From an uncultured Mucilaginibacter sp. (GTDB taxonomy: Bacteria > Bacteroidota > Bacteroidia > Sphingobacteriales > Sphingobacteriaceae): a stretch of DNA of 8,085 nucleotides. The translations under genes were made by a program, and so were the position numbers. Where the stretch lies: positions 1 through 8,085 of the forward strand of contig CAMLFI010000100.1 of NCBI GenBank assembly GCA_946479225.1, written 5' to 3'. The notes beneath the pieces are model-generated. The model made no database searches, was not told where the DNA came from, and worked only from the letters and a program-made list of their open reading frames with translations. This document shows, in pieces, positions 6,580-8,085 of the stretch; the first letter of the stretch is position 1, and each line of letters starts with the position of its first letter.

Positions 6580-7138
6580 GCTTTTTTCTATCGTCGGCAG
6601 TTACCCAAAAATAAAGGGCTACGCCGATAATTGTATATATAATTGTATTAAATATAAAATGATGGTCAACCACGGCCTGAAACTTTGCATCCCAAAATAT
6701 TGCAACTAAAGCCATTCTGATAACATTTAGTGTCTGGATAATTAATAGCCCCCCCAAAAGAAAAGACAATTTCTTTTTAAATGGTTTAGGATATGCCAAC
6801 ACAAATGCAGAAAAAAAGCACATCACACCTATTCCGAGGCAATCATAAGCCATGCGAACTATTCCTCGACCAACCGTTAGTAAATCGTAGTCATTTGTGA
6901 TGTTCTCAAAACCAAAACAACGTAGCAAAACAGATGTGCAGAAAAGTAGCGCATGCCTAATCCATTTTATGTAATTAAAATTGTCGGCAATTACACTTAT
7001 ATAATTTTTTGATAATGGGCTGGTTATACTCAAAAAACCTATATTAAAATAATAGGTTACAAGAAAGAGGGTTAAGAAAACAAGAGAAAATTTTACAGCC
7101 TTACTTTTTAACATCGTGTTGCTGTTTAAGTAACTCAT
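6566..7138 (-). CDS. Small exosortase/archaeosortase-family membrane transpeptidase
   Basis: Numbering runs from a TTG at 7141; an ATG is at 7138 (codon 2) and another at 7114 (codon 10). The 182-191 residue protein has about five membrane segments, near 17-37, 62-78, 98-117, 124-149 and 163-182. The three exosortase active-site elements occur in order: Cys101 in AYDCLGIG, Arg142 in LNVIRM, and His160/His161 in DHHFIFN. By family, such proteins cleave a C-terminal tripartite sorting signal and transfer the protein to a membrane or surface acceptor. It is much shorter than proteobacterial EpsH (nearer 300 residues), as is common in Bacteroidota forms. I suspect the type called XrtY, which is found beside glycosyltransferases, but that needs a model search. 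It overlaps both the glycosyltransferase gene upstream and the wcaF-like gene downstream. No substrate with a sorting signal is in the window. A G7 tract lies inside the gene. Confidence 0.85.
   Translation of the reverse strand: MSYLNSNTMLKSKAVKFSLVFLTLFLVTYYFNIGFLSITSPLSKNYISVIADNFNYIKWIRHALLFCTSVLLRCFGFENITNDYDLLTVGRGIVRMAYDCLGIGVMCFFSAFVLAYPKPFKKKLSFLLGGLLIIQTLNVIRMALVAIFWDAKFQAVVDHHFIFNTIIYTIIGVALYFWVTADDRKKHAKN
6749..6755 (-). repeat. G7 homopolymer within the exosortase gene
   Basis: Seven C's on the plus strand give seven G's in the coding strand, at the codons for Leu129-Gly130-Gly131. Loss of one G makes a TAA two codons later. Gain of one G leads to a TGA about 28 codons on. Either change removes Arg142 and the catalytic His, so the tract could act as an on/off slippage site. 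Confidence 0.6.
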
Positions 7139-7967
7139 CAATTTTTATATCAACAACCAGCCTAAACCAGAAGCTCTGTAAAAAATGATAGATTATACCG
7201 GTCCGCCCATCCAAAAAACCAAGTTGAAATATCATCCGTTGGGTGAGATATAGCATAGGGCGCACATATCTGGGCAGTTTCCACCAAATTTGTTTTCTCC
7301 ATGCCGTTCGCTCGTCGGGCGAGCCAAAAAAGTGGGGTTTTACAGTTTGGTTTCGCATTGAACGCATGCGTTCCACTTCTTCGTGCGCCACCAGGTCGCT
7401 GTATCTATTATGTTTATCCAGCCAAAAGCTTATCTTATTTTCCTTGAAATTCTCCTCCAAAATGCCGCCATCTTTCCAAATTACTGTGCTTCCTGGTACA
7501 ACAAACCTATGATCCATATTTTCATTCAGGTCTGAATAACCAACCCCATATCTGAACATTTTGAGCTGGAAAAAAGGATAATAACCGCCGTGTTTTATCC
7601 ATTGACCCTTAAAAACATACTTTCTGTTAAAGTATATGCCATCAATATTTGGGTACTCTTCTACATTAAAGTTTTGAAGTTTTTGTTTCAAATCGTCAGT
7701 AACCATTTGATCGGCATCAAGACAAATAACCCAGGGAGTTTGTACAGAAAAGATTTTGAGCGCCTGATGCCACTGTTGGGGGTGGTTAATGAATTGATGC
7801 TTCGCTGTTTGAGCGCCATATAGTTCGGCAATTGCAAGTGTACCATCTGTACTGCCGGAATCCAGAATAAAAACAGGTGCGTTTAAACCTGTAATTGATT
7901 GGAGCAAACGCTGCAAATGCATTTCTTCATTATAAGTTAAAATGATAAATGAAAAGGGGGCGTTCAA
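7101..7967 (-). CDS. Family 2 glycosyltransferase, WaaE/KdtX-like
   Basis: This 288-residue cytoplasmic or membrane-associated enzyme adds a sugar from a nucleotide-sugar donor to a lipopolysaccharide or exopolysaccharide acceptor. The GT-A fold motifs are present: FSFIILTYNEE at 5-15, ILDSGSTDGT at 34-43, and LDADQ at 83-87, the metal-binding Asp-x-Asp. LNENMDHRF (147-155) may hold the catalytic acidic residue. The WaaE-like block FWLDKHNRYSDLVAHEE at 181-197 and the C-terminal LGFLDGRTGIIY at 249-260 place it in that subgroup. The start is a TTG at 7967. The only earlier in-frame codons run back to a TGA without an ATG, and the next ATG (residue 16) would remove the nucleotide-binding strand. 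It overlaps the exosortase gene by up to 38 bp. Acceptor and donor are unknown. Confidence 0.9.
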   Translation of the reverse strand: MNAPFSFIILTYNEEMHLQRLLQSITGLNAPVFILDSGSTDGTLAIAELYGAQTAKHQFINHPQQWHQALKIFSVQTPWVICLDADQMVTDDLKQKLQNFNVEEYPNIDGIYFNRKYVFKGQWIKHGGYYPFFQLKMFRYGVGYSDLNENMDHRFVVPGSTVIWKDGGILEENFKENKISFWLDKHNRYSDLVAHEEVERMRSMRNQTVKPHFFGSPDERTAWRKQIWWKLPRYVRPMLYLTQRMIFQLGFLDGRTGIIYHFLQSFWFRLVVDIKIDELLKQQHDVKK

Positions 7968-8012
7968 TATATTAAACTTTGGTATTCGAAAGTAAGCTTT
8001 CCATTGCTTATA

Positions 8013-8085
8013 TCAATTTGTTGAGATGATTTTTCGATACATCGCCTCATAGCGATCCAATAAAACCTCATCGCTGAAATGAGTC
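8013..8085 (-). CDS. C-terminal end of a probable glycosyltransferase (partial)
   Basis: Only the last 23 codons are inside the window. They read THFSDEVLLDRYEAMYRKIISTN and end with TGA. An Asp/Arg-Tyr-x-x-(L/M)-Tyr-x-x-(I/L)-(I/L) helix is common at the very end of GT-B fold (family 1/4) glycosyltransferases, and the context fits, but 23 residues are too few to be sure. The stop lies 45 bp before the TTG of the next gene, so the two are probably in one operon. Confidence 0.5.
   Translation of the reverse strand, partial: THFSDEVLLDRYEAMYRKIISTN

Noticed and set aside
5109..8085. The right-hand operon as a recently acquired mobile island
   Set aside because: No integrase, transposase, tRNA or flanking direct repeat is visible, and base composition looks similar across the window.

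Overview
The window looks like chromosomal DNA from a Bacteroidota bacterium. It is probably from the Sphingobacteriaceae (Mucilaginibacter/Pedobacter-like), judging from the protein families, the moderate A+T content, two well-placed TAnnTTTG boxes (the Bacteroidota -7 promoter element) and the lack of strong Shine-Dalgarno sequences at most starts. The genus is inferred from general similarity, not from a search. There are ten coding regions: two run off the window edges and eight are complete. No tRNA, rRNA, CRISPR array, insertion sequence or prophage gene is visible, and no gene-free stretch exceeds 300 bases.

Left block, minus strand (1-3887): guaA (GMP synthetase), then a periplasmic-binding-protein-like lipoprotein whose start lies inside the end of guaA, then an RsmB/NOP2-type RNA cytosine-C5 methyltransferase. 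The last two are joined by an ATGA stop/start overlap, and the methyltransferase runs off the left edge. The block reads as one housekeeping operon transcribed leftwards.

Central divergent region (3888-4053): 166 bp holding outward-facing promoter boxes for guaA and for the cyclophilin gene, a short tandem TTCG-ended repeat, and a striking 48-nt near-perfect palindrome.

Middle block, plus strand (4054-5034): a short cyclophilin peptidyl-prolyl isomerase, then 9 bp downstream a DUF5606-type protein with an acidic segment and a histone-H1-like Lys/Ala/Pro tail. A symmetric A7-stem-T7 hairpin at 5054-5086 can terminate this operon and the one converging from the right.

Right block, minus strand (5109-8085): the tail of a probable glycosyltransferase, a WaaE-like family 2 glycosyltransferase, a small exosortase-family membrane protein, a WcaF-like acetyltransferase, and a CDF-type zinc/cadmium/cobalt efflux protein. 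The genes overlap or lie a few bases apart. All but the last fit extracellular polysaccharide synthesis coupled to exosortase-dependent protein sorting. The exosortase and its polysaccharide neighbours are the most interesting biology here; the rest is largely ordinary.
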